A DNA stretch of 64,000 nucleotides from Morinoia aosen (lineage: Eukaryota > Arthropoda > Malacostraca > Amphipoda > Talitridae). Positions 45,857-58,075 of the stretch are shown piece by piece. Where the stretch lies: assembly GCA_030386875.1 (NCBI GenBank), contig CM059576.1, positions 18,914,058 through 18,978,057 on the forward strand, written 5' to 3'. The translations under genes and the position numbers were made by a program. The notes beneath the pieces are model-generated. The model was not told the origin of the DNA and searched no databases. It saw only the letters and a list, made by a program, of their open reading frames with translations. Position 1 is the first letter of the stretch. Each line of letters begins with the position of its first letter.

Positions 45857-45976
45857 GTACCGTGGGATCACGTTAAGGGGTAATCACTTGACTGGCTATG
45901 ACAGAAGAAGGCTTGAGGTTACGCTGCACCGGCGGGGGATCAGGACTGATGGAAAAGGTTACTCGATCTCTGATTG
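45857..45976 (+). CDS. Gene A exon A5
   Basis: A 120-nt exon with acceptor TCTGCTTCCATTTAAG and donor TG|GTGAGA, phase 2 in and phase 2 out, matching A4. It encodes YRGITLRGNHLTGYDRRR and ends in SISDW. The LRGNHL motif is LRR-like. Reading through the donor gives an immediate TGA, so the protein could also end here with W as last residue. Confidence 0.6.
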
Positions 45977-46109
45977 GTGAGATATTTCTTGATAAATTGA
46001 AAAGTGTTTCTCGAATGTTGTTTATCTGTTCGTTAGAGCTGTATGAAAACAAGGAGACATACGGAATATGTTGATTGGTATTTCTGACAAATTACGCGTC
46101 TTCATGCAG

Positions 46110-46270
46110 CCAAAGAGGACATACAGTATCCAATCCTCTTCAAAGAGTGCAATACCCCAGAGAAACCATCAAAACGTCTGCAATGGTTGACCCCAAGGTT
46201 CTCCTCTCAGGAGACGCTCTGTGTTGTTAATTTTAGGAATGCATTTGGTTCATCTGAGATGTGTGAATAG
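46110..46270 (+). CDS. Possible alternative last exon of gene A
   Basis: Acceptor CGTCTTCATGCAG followed by 52 open codons and TAG. The peptide is coding-like (KEDIQYPILFKECNTPEKPS). Its phase needs one leftover base. Exon A5 offers that only through a weaker internal donor (G|GTTACT at 45958). It could instead be chance or a paralogue fragment. Confidence 0.25.
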
Positions 46271-46384
46271 TATTCTATACTTCACATTTTTGAGGATCGA
46301 GATTCGAGGACGAGCAATGTCCCTAGCACATTACGTAAATAGATGAAATCGTCTCTTGCGAGTGTGGCCGGTAAGTGGCAAATG

Positions 46385-47865
46385 TGCATGACTGGCGGTA
46401 TTGCTGGGTTGTGTGCAGGTCTCACGCAGTGCTATTATATGTACTGTTATATGCACGACTGGCGGTATTGCTGGGTTGTGTGTTGGTCTCACGCAGTGCT
46501 ATTATATGTGCTATTATATGCATGACTGGCGGTATTGCTGGGTTGTGTGCAGGTCTCACGCAGTGCTATTATATGTACTGTTATATGCACGACTGGCGGT
46601 ATTGCTGGGTTGTGTGTTGGTCTCACGCAGTGCTATTATATGTGCTATTATATGCATGACTGGCGGTATTGCTGGGTAGTGTGCAGGTCTCACGCAGTGC
46701 TATTATATGTGCTATTATATGCACGACTGGCGGTATTGCTGGGTTGTGTGCAGGTCTCTCGCAGTGCTATTATATGTGCTATTATATGCACGACTGGCGG
46801 TATTGCTGGGTTGTGTGCAGGTCTCACGCAGTGCTATTATATGTGCTATTATATGCATGACTGGCGGTATTGCTGGGTTGTGTGCAGGTCTCTCGCAGTG
46901 CTATTATATGTGCTATTATATGCACGACTGGCGGTATTGCTGGGTTGTGTGCAGGTCTCTCGCAGTGCTATTATATGTGCTATTATATGCACGACTGGCG
47001 GTATTGCTGGGTTGTGTGCAGGTCTCTCGCAGTGCTATTATATGTGCTATTATATGCATGACTGGCGGTATTGCTGGGTTGTGTGCAGGTCTCACGCAGT
47101 GCTATTATATGTGCTATTATATGCACGACTGGCGGTATTGCTGGGTTGTGTGCAGGTCTCACGCAGTGCTATTATATGTGCTATTATATGCATGACTGGC
47201 GGTATTGCTGGGTTGTGTGCAGGTCTCACGCAGTGCTATTATATGTGCTATTATATGCACGACTGGCGGTATTGCTGGGTTGTGTGCAGGTCTCACGCAG
47301 TGCTATTATATGTGCTATTATATGCATGACTGGCGGTATTGCTGGGTTGTGTGCAGGTCTCACGCAGTGCTATTATATGTGCTGTTATATGCACGACTGG
47401 CGGTATTGCTGGGTTGTGTGTAGGTCTCACGCAGTGCTATTATATGTGCTATTATATGCACGACTGGCGGTATTGCTGGGTTGTGTGCAGGTCTCACGCA
47501 GTGCTATTATATGTGCTATTATATGCACGACTGGCGGTATTGCTGGGTTGTGTGTAGGTCTCACGCAGTGCTATTATATGTGCTATTATATGCACGACTG
47601 GCGGTATTGCTGGGTTGTGTGCAGGTCTCACGCAGTGCTATTATATGCACGACTGGCGGTATTGCTGGGTTGTGTGCAGGTCTCAAGCAGTGCTATTATA
47701 TGCATGACTGGCGGTATTGCTGGGTTGTGTGCAGGTCTCAAGCAGTGCTATTATATGCACGACTGGCGGTATTGCTGGGTTGTGTGCAGGTCTCAAGCAG
47801 TGCTATTATATGCATGACTGGCGGTATTGCTGGGTTGTGTGCAGGTCTCACTCAGTGCCATTATA
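46385..47865. repeat. 67-bp tandem array
   Basis: About 22 copies of a 67-bp unit (GACTGGCGGTATTGCTGGGT, GTGTGCAGGTCTCACGCAGT, then GCTATTATATGTGCTATTATATGCA in parts). The last four or five units are shortened by an internal deletion to about 53 bp. Since 67 leaves remainder 1 on division by three, all plus frames interchange and give long artefactual ORFs (up to 264 codons). Alternating variants (CACGACTGG/CATGACTGG, GTGTGTTGG/GTGTGCAGG) show local higher-order duplication. Confidence 0.97.
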
Positions 47866-48465
47866 TGTGTAATTCATACTCATATATTGAGCTAGGTATA
47901 CTTCCCTGTGTGTTTCTCGGCTTGAGGCTTACTTCATTAGAGGTATTGTGGACCTGATGTAATTAAAATAAATGTGTTTGCATTAAATGCGATTTGAAGT
48001 AAAATTTGGAATTTGTGAACTCTTGACGATGACTTGGATCAAACAAAGTATCTCATGGATGGTAACCAAAATAGATTAATGCTTGGCTTACCAAACCTCA
48101 GAAATTCATCGAGTTGGACAAGTGAAGCTATTCTAATTGTTTGTTCGTTATGAGCCAGCTTCAAGATACTCATCAAGTGTAGAATTCTTATTTTACATGA
48201 AGTGAAAATACAAGCTAAAAAACATGTTTACCATCCCTCGTGCCACAAACTTAATACAACACGACATGTTTCGTATGTTCTTTCGAGGTTGTTTGTTGCA
48301 CTAGCAGGGAACATGTATTACATAGAAGCATCTATGCAGTATGGCAGTGTAGACCCTTCGATCTTCTGAAAGAAAAACAAAAAATATTTTCATCATTGGA
48401 TATCACATTGCCTCTGGACTGCACAGAGCAGCGATGGTGCTTCACTGGCTATTTCTCTGTTCCAG

Positions 48466-48528
48466 GAACTTTAGAGACACACATCTCGTCCTCACGGACA
48501 CACCTCCGGGTCAACTTGCGAAGCTAGA
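48466..48528 (+). CDS. Gene A candidate exon A6
   Basis: A 63-nt exon: acceptor TTTCTCTGTTCCAG, 20 open codons, donor GA|GTGAGT, phase 2 in and 2 out. It joins exon A5 in frame. It encodes NFRDTHLVLTDTPPGQLAKL, leucine-rich like the rest. Supported only by splice signals, phase and composition. Confidence 0.45.
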
Positions 48529-48719
48529 GTGAGTAGACGATCGAGGCTCAGCCCAGGAGTTAGAGTTATCGACGTGAACGTAAGGTCGGCAAAAATTTTC
48601 TCGGCTTGCCTTCTCGGATTTGAATGCACAACACAGTTCTCTTCTACAGGAAAAATCGAACGTAACTGTATACGTGCACCGAGGTTGTGTGGTAACGCGG
48701 CATTTGTGCCGGTGGCGTG

Positions 48720-49310
48720 TGGACTGATGTGGGGGTGTGTGTACTGATGTGGGGGTGTGTGTACTGATGTTAAGGCGAGTGTACGGATGTGGAGGTGTGT
48801 GGACTGATGTGGAGGCGTGTGGACTGATGTGGAGGTGTGTGGACTGATGTGGAGGCGTGTGTACTGATGTGGAGGTGTGTTTACTGATGTGGAGGCGTGT
48901 GGACTGATGTGGAGGCGTGTGTACTGATGTGGGGGTGTGTGTACTGATGTAGTGGCGTGTGTACTGATGTGGAGGTGTGTGTACTGATGCGTATGTGTGT
49001 GTACTGATATGGAGGCGTGTGTAATGATGTGGGGGTGTGTGTACTATTGTGGTGGCGTGTGTACTGATGTGGAGGTGTGTGTACTGATGTGGATGTGTGT
49101 GTTCTGGTGTGGTTGTGTGTATACTGATGTGGAGGTGTGTGTACTGATGTGGAGGCGTGTGTACTGATGTGGGGGTGTGTGTACTGATGTGGAGGCGTGT
49201 GTACTGATGTGGAGGCGTGTAGGCTGATGTGGAGACTTGTGGACTGATGTGGAGGCGTGTGGACTGATGTGGAGGCGTGTGGACTGATGTGGACTGATGT
49301 GGAGGCGTGT
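48720..49310. repeat. 20-bp tandem array
   Basis: About 30 copies of GGAGGCGTGTGGACTGATGT with variants (GGGGGTGTGTGTACTGATGT). Minus-strand open frames rich in HTSTSVHTPPHQ are repeat translations. Confidence 0.95.
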
Positions 49311-49329
49311 GACACAAACAAACAAGAGC

Positions 49330-50430
49330 TCTTCCCAAACCCTCTCTACATAATTTTGGTACCTCCTCGAGGGGCCCGGACTAGGTTTGCAATCCCAGGA
49401 CAAAATTAAAATTACGGAATCCCGTGATTTCAGGAAGACAATTTCGAGATTCCCAGGATCCCGTGATTTCTATATATATTTGACATTTATGCTATTGTAA
49501 CTGGTTGCCTGTATCCATCACAAGATTTGACGATTCAGGGAGCGATAAACTTTTTCTGAGAAGGATTTGTTAATGAATTCACTATTGTAACTGTATTTTC
49601 TCACACGCCATCAACTGCTAAAAGCTTGGTCACTTGTTCTTCCGGAGTACTTTGATGCTCCTTTACGAAACTTATTTCTTTGCTTGTTTAGGTTCAGTGC
49701 TGTCAACACTGCTCTTACTTGCATGAGGGCGCTTTGTTCCAACACGAACTCTGTCTTCTGAGCTACTAGTTGAAGCGACTGGGCTTACAGTTCCAGGCTT
49801 CACTATGTTGTGTTTGCTCTTTAGGAGACGTAACAAACCACTGGTGGAACAGCCTTTGTAAAGTAAACTCCTGCCGCAATTTATATACTTTGCACTTTCT
49901 ACGTCGCACCATTAACATAGCATCGCCGTGCAAAGGCTGTCGTTTCTACAACAATGGTCATTTGGCATAGTATCTAGAGTAGTCTTTTCTGTATTACCTG
50001 CTAAACCAAACCACAAAGTATATTCTGATGCAATAGTTGAACTCTATTATTAGATAGTGTAGACTACACTGTGTAGTGATATAAATTGCAGTAATATTAA
50101 AATACTAAAGTCCTTTCTTGAGCTTTTAATTGATTCATCATACTAAACAGCATGTGTAAGATATTCACACTTGCAGGAGTTTTGAAAAACCAATAAGACG
50201 GTTTCATTCACGATTTATTGAACGATGTTTAAATAGCCGTGAAGGTCGAATGTAAACGTTTTTTGAAGAGCCGTAAAAGGCCGAATGTAGTTCATTACAT
50301 TTTAAAAGGAGGAGTATTTATTATTTTTTTTATTAGTTTATTTTGTAGATGAGCGCAAAGAGAGCTTTAAAAAAAAACTTTCGCTTCAACTCAAAAAATG
50401 ACATAGTTGACACGGGTACTCGATAGATTA
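49330..50430. other. Intergenic, possible transposon debris
   Basis: At 49370-49465 are repeated TCCCGTGATTTC and AATCCCAGGA motifs. They resemble, in inverted orientation, the CCCGAGGATTCCCGGGAAC-type sequence at 55515-55610. This may be decayed hAT-type debris. No gene recognised. Confidence 0.3.
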
Positions 50431-50435
50431 AAATA

Positions 50436-50816
50436 TGACGAACCCCGTTCGATGGTCTTTATATATATATACTGGGGTCCAAGGGTTCTAGAGATCGTTC
50501 GTCTGACTTATACGTAAGAGGGGAGGAGGAGAATCACACGCCGGTAGCGATGTAGTTTATTGGAGTGATGACGGTTACACTACTGAAGAACACAATTAAC
50601 GGGCGGGGCAGGCAACGCCCAGCACCGCTGTGCGACGCGCACACGCCGTAGCTCGGCGAGGCTGCGCGCGACTGTCTGATTGCCACAGTCTGAATGTCTG
50701 ACGCTTTAACATTACAGCGCGTTATATAGGACGCAGTATCTAAGTCGGGCTCTCCCCATACTGATAACAATACAAGAATAGCAACATAAGAAATCCTGAC
50801 TCCTCCGACTCCTACA
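50436..50816 (-). repeat. 3' LTR of non-coding LTR element
   Basis: About 381 bp. On the element strand it has a TATATAA box (plus positions 50722-50728) followed by an AATAAA signal (50556-50561), the order expected for U3-R-U5. Directly upstream on that strand is a purine-rich tract (GAAGAGGGGAGCCA) at about 50817-50830. Confidence 0.85.
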
Positions 50817-53800
50817 TGGCTCCCCTCTTCGAGGAAGTGGGTCCTCCCACTTCATAACCCATATCAAAAATTACAAAGGTTCATGATGTTGATGTGGATA
50901 ATTTACGTTAAATCTATGGCGTTAAATGAAGGTAGAGCCAATGTGAATTTACATAACTAGTGGTCAATCGAATCATCGCATTTTATTTTAAGTAAAGAAC
51001 ACAGCAAAAGCTAAAATAAATCACAACATACGATAGTGATGACGCAAAGCAAAACTAAACTAAATGGCATTCACCATCTAAAGTCAATGTTCCAATATAA
51101 ATATATGATTTCAACATAACGGAATAGTCATAAATGATTTCAACCTTTCTTAATCCATCATGAACTCGACCGTGAACATTTCACTAAAATAAGATAAACA
51201 TGAAACGAAACAAACACTTAAGTACACAAATTAATCATGGCTTGAGAACATGACACAGAAAATATGAGAGAACCTCACGACATGTTATCACAAGAACCGG
51301 AAACGGGCGACAGCAAACTGCAAGACTGCATCGCTACAGCTGAACACAAATATTGAAGGCACATGAACACAAACACCAAATGCACAAAAACATGTACACA
51401 AAACATAGAAGAACACTGAACGAACCACGAAGAAAACACAAACAAAACGATATGTAAAACCAATTACGCATCGCATATAAAAGAATAAACACAGATAAAA
51501 GAACAACATACATCAGAAATGAATCAAATGAATATGACAAAACATGATAAAGGAGCAGAAGGAAAAGGACAACACAATTCAAACGGGAATACCGAATGAA
51601 ACGAAAATCAAAACTGAACATACTAATACAGAACACATGTTCAGAAAACGGACTGAACTCATTGGGAGAAAACTTCAACAAGTTTTCACGGGCAACGGGC
51701 AACGCAAAAACTTACGTCCCGTGTTACGTCGAAGATGTTATCGATGCCCTATCTCCGTTGTCGAGTGAATAAGTTGATTGAGAGGAATTCTTTTTTTTTT
51801 CAAATATTTTAAGGAATATTATTACAACAAGATTGGATTTAATTACTAATAAATGAAATTAATATGACCAGACCAGAATGATTTTTAACTTCGGTGGCAC
51901 TGGTGCACTTTTGACAAGTTGGATTGAAGTTGGAATTGAAGTTGGATTGAAGTTAGTGTGGGCCGAGCCTTAAAATTAATTGAAAGTTTTCAAGTTCTCA
52001 TATACCGAACGCACAGTCGTTGCTGGCTCGGTCTCGACTCTATCGACTCTGTATCCGCTGTTTGTCCCCAACACGACGGCTTAGTACATCCTGTTTACAT
52101 CGTTGGCTCCTTGAGGGTTTCTCCACGAACGATCTAATTTTAACTTGTTGTTCCAATTTGTTGCGACAAGACTCTCTCTCGTCTCAGTTTTTCCAACGTG
52201 GAGAAAACACCAGAGCACGTCCGCTCTGCATATCTTTACAACTTTCCAATACCATAAAAATCATATGACGAATGCATCAAAATAAATCAAATAACTCATA
52301 TCGAAAATCGCATTCACCGTAATCCATAAATCGCATAAATTAAATGAATCGAATCGAATTATACATGATACCGAATAATACACGAATAAGTACCATTATA
52401 GCGAACCATCCCGTCCACTCACGAAGATTGCTCCTGCAATCTTAATACGCACGCGTCACCAGGTACGTGAAAAAACAAACAAAAAATTCGAGAAAATACA
52501 AGTACAATTGAAAAAAAACCTGCACCTGTTACTCAACATGAAAACACCTCAAAACATCTCAAAAACATCTCAAAAAAATTACGTTCGTCGAAACTAAACA
52601 CGAATAAAATGCACGTGTTACACAACATGACAAAAAAAAATTTAAAACGACCCGTCAAAAATTTGTCCGTCGAAAATTAACACAACGCAAATCATCTGCA
52701 CATGTTAAAAAAAACATGACACCACTACAATTTCGAATAAAACATTTCAAAAAAACCCTTTAAAACACACCAGAAATAAAATACAGAATTCAGTACAGAA
52801 TTCGCAACGTAACCGGGAATTAACAGTAACACCGCAGTAACATCAAGTAACGTAACGCTCGCGAGCTGCACAGCTCTATTTCTGGCTCACTATCGCCGGA
52901 AACCGCAAGCAAAAACTGATATCTGCAAGGCAACCTTCTCACACAGCGCAAGTGAACTTACACTGAAAAAAAATGTGACAGTATACAACTATACTGTAAA
53001 ACACTGTACAAAACTCTTCCATGCATAATAAAAAAATTAAATTTGAAATCACTACTACTTCTATCTTCACGAAAATGAATTTCTTTATCATAAATACTGA
53101 TCGTGAATGATAACTATGAACTCACGTAAAAAATCTAGCTTCGTTGCCCTTAAAAAATCACGCAAAAATCCGAAAAAATTTCGCTCACCAACCGTGAACG
53201 AGAAAAACAAAACTTATCAAAACAATACTTTGTATCCACGTTCGGACACTTTAAAAAACTTACATCATCCTTGTCAGTAAAACAACAAGGCTCTTGCTAG
53301 GTCATCCGATACCAGTACTGAACTGACTCCAAGTGTTGTGAACACTCGACCGAATACCGCTGCTGAACGTATCTCCCTACGCTCAATTTTAATTATCTCG
53401 CAGCGACCTCTGCTCACCATTTTCCTCACAATGCACTAAAAAAATACTGAACACTTTAACCGGTCACTTACGACGAGAAAAAAAAATAAATGTTTATCAC
53501 CGTTGCAAAACACACGGACGACACGTACTACTTGAAGGTTCAATTCCCGCAATTCCAGAAACCGTATGTGGTTTTCCTACGCTCGAGAACTTTCTTCATT
53601 CCGAAGTCGTGATCACTAATGCGTCTGTGATGCTTCTGTTGTCCCGTCGTCGAAAAGTCCGCATCTTCTACACCTGAATCGTTGGTTGCAGTTGAGTGCG
53701 TCGAGAGGTCGTTACGTAAAATAACGAAAAATAAATTCCTTCGTCACGGTGCCGCCATCACGCAGGATAATCTTCTAGTTGCGTCGCGGAACAGCCTCCG

Positions 53801-53926
53801 TGGTCTCCATCTTCTCTGATGAACACTTGATAAATACTCCACTGCACTCTCTCCCCTTTAAAAGTCTCGGCGCTCATTTCACAGCGCACAATGTTGAACG
53901 ATCTCCTTACTCCGTCGAGGAATGGT

Positions 53927-53939
53927 TTGTCGGGCGCCA
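53927..53939 (-). other. Primer binding site of non-coding LTR element
   Basis: TGGCGCCCGACAA starts within one or two bases of the 5' LTR on the minus strand, the expected position and TGG start for a tRNA primer site. The first nine bases would also fit a lysine tRNA end; the rest does not. Confidence 0.6.
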
Positions 53940-53940
53940 A

Positions 53941-54320
53941 TGACGAACCCCGTTTGATTGTCTTTTATATATATACTGGGGTCCAAGGGTTCTAGAGATC
54001 GTTCGTCTGACTTATACGTAAGAGGGGAGGAGGAGAATCACACGCCGGTAGCGATGTAGTTTATTGGAGTGATGACGGTTACACTACTGAAGAACACAAT
54101 TAACGGGCGGGGCAGGCAACGCCCAGCACCGCTGTGCGACGCGCACACGCCGTAGCTCGGCGAGGCTGCGCGCGACTGTCTGATTGCCACAGTCTGAATG
54201 TCTGACGCTTTAACATTACAGCGCGTTATATAGGACGCAGTATCTAAGTCGGGCTCTCCCCATACTGATAACAATACAAGAATAGCAACATAAGAAATCC
54301 TGACTCCTCCGACTCCTACA
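53941..54320 (-). repeat. 5' LTR of non-coding LTR element
   Basis: 380 bp, almost identical to 50436-50816. The main differences are around the TTTGATTG/TTCGATGG stretch and the length of the adjacent TA run. Confidence 0.9.
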
Positions 54321-55610
54321 AATACACCTCTCACGCAGCAACTGCTGCAACTGCAGTTGTGGCTAAGTAGGCTTACGCGATTACAAAAGAGGAGCAGGAA
54401 CTGCTGCAACCGCAGTTGTAGGTGAGTAGGAGACGCGATTAAGAAGGAGCAGCAGGAACTGGTCTGTCAGCTTCCTGGAAGTACAAAATAATTCCTTAAG
54501 TAAGAAAAAACTGTAGAAAGTTAGGGAACTCAAAATTTGTGCATGACTATAATAAGACATTAAGCGGCTAGAACGCACCCCACAGTAGCGCCAGCTAATC
54601 CCAGAATAGCACACGAGTACGGACAAAACCCTCGAGGCAGCGTTAAGGTGAAGCAACTGACCGCAGCCTCCCAGGATGCGCAGAGGTCACTATACAAGCA
54701 CCAGAAAATACTGTGAGCGGAAATAAAACACGAATTAACTTGGTTCGCAGCTACGGCGGAGTAGAGATGGAGTATTTCACAGCAGTAATTTCATAGTCAC
54801 AAACAGTGAGCTCTCACACAAGTTAATTTCCACTCGATGGGTCCGTAAACCACTTTAAGAGGTTGTTAAAGGAAAGGAAAAAGATGAAAATAATGGTAGA
54901 GCGGTGTTCAGGCGAACATACGTAATCAGGTAAGTTGTTGATAGTAGGGAAATAAAACCAGCCCGTAAGGCAATATAACTTAAGCCAGATGACCTCAGGA
55001 AGAAGCCGTTAGAGTTTCCTCCAAGTCTCAGGAGTTCACCGATGGCAAGAAGGTTTGATAAATTTCGTAAGAAGCGATTTAGTTTCCTGGCCATTAGCCT
55101 TTTAATTAAGTTAGAATTAATTCTTAAAGACCTGAACACCAAGCTAATATCTCAAAAAGAATAACGAAATTCAAAACACACGCATACAAACTTAAACACA
55201 GAAAAATAGAACAGTAAGCGAAGAGATGTAATACATAATCTCGTGACTACGTGTGTGCTCATAACTGGCTCCCTCCAGGTGCTGCTCAGACTGCCACTGC
55301 TCCAGTAAAAGTGTCCAATGCCTAATCTACTCTGCTAAAAACTCATCTGTCCACCCCACCTCTGCTCAGCTCAAGCTCCGCGGCAACAAATGACAGCGCG
55401 AGAGCGACGCATGGCTCTGCCTCCAACGGCAATACGAGGAGCATGTGGGAAGAATTTTCCACTGATGATTTTAGGTTATTTCCGCATTCATATCTTGCAA
55501 TTTATGTACTATTTAAAATCCCGAGGATTCCCGGGAACAAAGGAATTCCCGGACTGGGAAATTGTTGCTCCAAATCATCCGGGATCCCGGGGTGCAAACC
55601 CTAGACGCCT
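54321..55610. other. Intergenic, nothing firmly recognised
   Basis: 54340-54470 contains two diverged copies of a GCAGCAACTGCTGCAACTGC-like segment. The minus frame 54855-55142 (95 codons) shows no domain. 55515-55610 has CCCGGGA-rich transposon-like debris. Confidence 0.3.
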
Positions 55611-55611
55611 G

Positions 55612-56215
55612 TTCTGCCCTCCTTACGCCAGATGGTGTTCTGCCCTCCTTACGCCAGATGGTGTTCTGCCCTCCTTACGCCAGATGGTGTTCTGCCCTCC
55701 TTACGCCAGATGGTGTTCTGCCCTCCGTACGCCGGATGGTGTTCTGCCCTCCTTACACCAGATGGTGTTCTGCCCTCCTTACACCAGATGGTGTCCTGCC
55801 CTCCTTACGCCAGATGGTGTTCTGCCCTCCTTACGCCAGATGGTGTTCTGCCCTCCTTACGCCAGATGGTGTTCTGCCCTCCTTACGCCAGATGGTGTTC
55901 TGCCCTCCTTACGCCAGATGGTGTTCTGCCCTCCGTACGCCGGATGGTGTTCTGCCCTCCTTACACCAGATGGTGTTCTGCCCTCCTTACACCAGATGGT
56001 GTCCTGCCCTCCTTACGCCAGATGGTGTTCTGCCCTCCTTACGCCAGATGGTGTTCTGCACTCCTTACACCAGATGGTGTTCTGCCCTCCTTACACCAGA
56101 TGGTGTCCTGCCCTCCTTACGCCAGATGGTGTTCTGCCCTTCTTACGCTAGATGGTGTTCTGCCCTCCTTACGCCAGATGGTGTCCTGCCCTCCTTACGC
56201 CAGATGGTATTAACC
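55612..56215. repeat. 26-bp tandem array
   Basis: About 23 copies of TCTGCCCTCCTTACGCCAGA plus TGGTGT. A variant unit with CCGTACGCCGGA recurs at 55725 and 55933, exactly 208 bp (eight units) apart and followed by the same order of ACACC and GTGTCC variants. This is an internal higher-order duplication. Three long plus-strand ORFs here are repeat translations. Confidence 0.96.
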
Positions 56216-57755
56216 GCCAGACGGTTTTGTAGACAGTAAAAGAGATAAAAACATGAAACAAATCGATCAAAGTATGCATGAGGAGACTATTTCAATAAAT
56301 CAAATGGATTTATGAAAAACTTATAACACTGGTGACAGTGCCTATGTTAAAAGTTGTTTAAATAAACATGCACATATGTATCAGGCACTGATTGTGAAAT
56401 AGTCTCAACAGGTAGGAAAATTTTGAAGTTCTGCTATCTTAATCATGTGAAATGGCCCTATTGTTTGGTCAGAATGCAGCATCAGAAGTACCAGCAGTGG
56501 AATTATGAGAAGGGCCAGCAGCAGGAGCAGTAGAAGTACTTCTGCATGTGAGAACCTTACACTGTGACACTCCTCACACTTGTTTCTTTACCTCCCGCTG
56601 AGGTGCAAGCGGATACGAGGGAAGTGATGGAGGTCTAATAGTAGTGAAGCACGTGGCAGTTTCCTGATTTAATAAATAAAACCTATAGTAATTGTTTGGC
56701 TGCCTCATGTGACTGGGTGCTGATGGTAACGGGCTTGGGTTGAAAGAAGAAAAATTATCGCTTTACTCATTTGAGTTACCATGCATTCTGCTATTCTTCT
56801 TTGAGGAGCAAATTATAATATCGTTTCTTATTATGATACGCCATTGTTCATCAAAATATTTTTGTGATAAGGGCATGAATGTAAAGCTTTGCCTTCTGAA
56901 TTTCCCGACACAAAAACACTAAATTGAATTTGTTTGAAGTGAAGCATAGATAGAAAACAATAAATACTGGGTGTTTAATTGTGAAGTACTAAACTCATTA
57001 AGGGACAAGCTAAGTTAAGAGTCATTTAAATAATGAAGTACAATGAAGGCGAAGAATGACAGAAGGGTCCTACATTGCACCTGACTCGAAGTGTTACACC
57101 AGGCAAGGTGCAACACGGGGGCAACCCCTCGCACTCACCAACAATGTAGGAGCAGTCACGAGGGCGAATCAGCACTAGAAGTAATACAGCGAGAATTACC
57201 AGTAGAGTGATCACGGTCTGCAGCATTAGAAATAAGCACGAGATCCCACTGCAGAAGTAATCACAGACGAGCTACAATAGCAGAATTATCAATCACATTA
57301 ATACGTTTGGAGGCCACCTAAAACATCGGCCGTTGCCACCTGAACTGACACAACTCACAGAGTACCAGGCTCTCGGGGGCGGTGACGGGGCATCGGAATG
57401 AAGTGCTGAGAGCCAGGTGGTGATCATCTCACAGTGAAGAAACCAAAAAGAATCAGTGAATGAATGAATTTGAGAAAAATTGAATTGATGATAATTAATA
57501 GCTCTACGAACCATTTAGTGTATTGTTAAAATTTACCGGTGATTCCCTTCACATATCTGGCTTCGAAGCGTCCGCTACTGGAAGCATCCTCCAGCATTCC
57601 TCAAGTTGTCCTCCCCCCAAGGCAGACGGATCACATTCTTTAGCCATCCCATTATCCCATATGTCGTACGAATTGATGATCAACGCTTAGGTCAACGGTG
57701 CAGCTCTTACAACATCTATGCCTTTTAGATCCTGCATTGCCCAATTTCTCGGACG
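56216..57755. other. Intergenic, nothing recognised
   Basis: No gene, terminal structure or tandem array found. AGCAG/AGTA-rich sequence occurs at 56475-56540. Confidence 0.35.
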
Positions 57756-57763
57756 GAATGCAT

Positions 57764-58075
57764 GTTTTGTGTGAACACACTGTTGCTATGACTATGTAGC
57801 TCAATTGGCACACCCCTTTTGTGTGAACACACTGTCGCTACTATGTAGCTCAATTGGCACACCCGGCCCTTTGTGTGAACACACTGTCGCTACTATGTAG
57901 CTCAATTGGCACACCCCTTTGTGTGAACACAATGTCGCTACGACTATGTAGCTCCATTGGCACACCCCTTTTGTGTGAACACACTGTCTCTACGACTATG
58001 TAGCTCAATTGACACTCCCCTTTTGTGTGAATACACTGTTGCTATGACTATGTAGTGACAATTAGCACACCCTCT
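57764..58075. repeat. ~50-57-bp tandem array
   Basis: Six copies of a unit containing TTTTGTGTGAACACACTGTC and ACTATGTAGCTCAATTGGCA, with length variation in the middle and after CACACCCC. Confidence 0.9.

Larger units (their letters stand above)
50436..54320 (-). mobile_element. LTR retrotransposon without recognisable coding
   Basis: Two LTRs of about 380 bp (50436-50816 and 53941-54320), almost identical, TG...CA ended and flanked by the 4-bp direct repeat AATA. Reads on the minus strand. The 3.1-kb interior (50817-53940) has no gag, protease or RT motifs that I can find, only short frames. Intact ends with an empty interior suggest a non-autonomous (LARD-like) element mobilised by a partner. 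Confidence 0.85.

Noticed and set aside
46535..47817. Long plus-strand ORFs of 248-264 codons with Cys/Tyr-rich repeats
   Set aside because: They are translations of the 67-bp tandem array in rotating frames and have no independent coding support.
46385..47865. Could the regular arrays be CRISPR arrays?
   Set aside because: There are no unique spacers and no cas genes, the units are contiguous, and the context is a eukaryotic intron.
48511..49403. 275-codon minus ORF rich in HTPPHQSTS
   Set aside because: A translation of the 20-bp array; no start context, domain or splice support.
52020..52268. 82-codon plus ORF inside the LTR element
   Set aside because: Antisense to the element and without any retroviral or host motif.
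55390..56239. Three overlapping long plus ORFs
   Set aside because: All derive from the 26-bp array.
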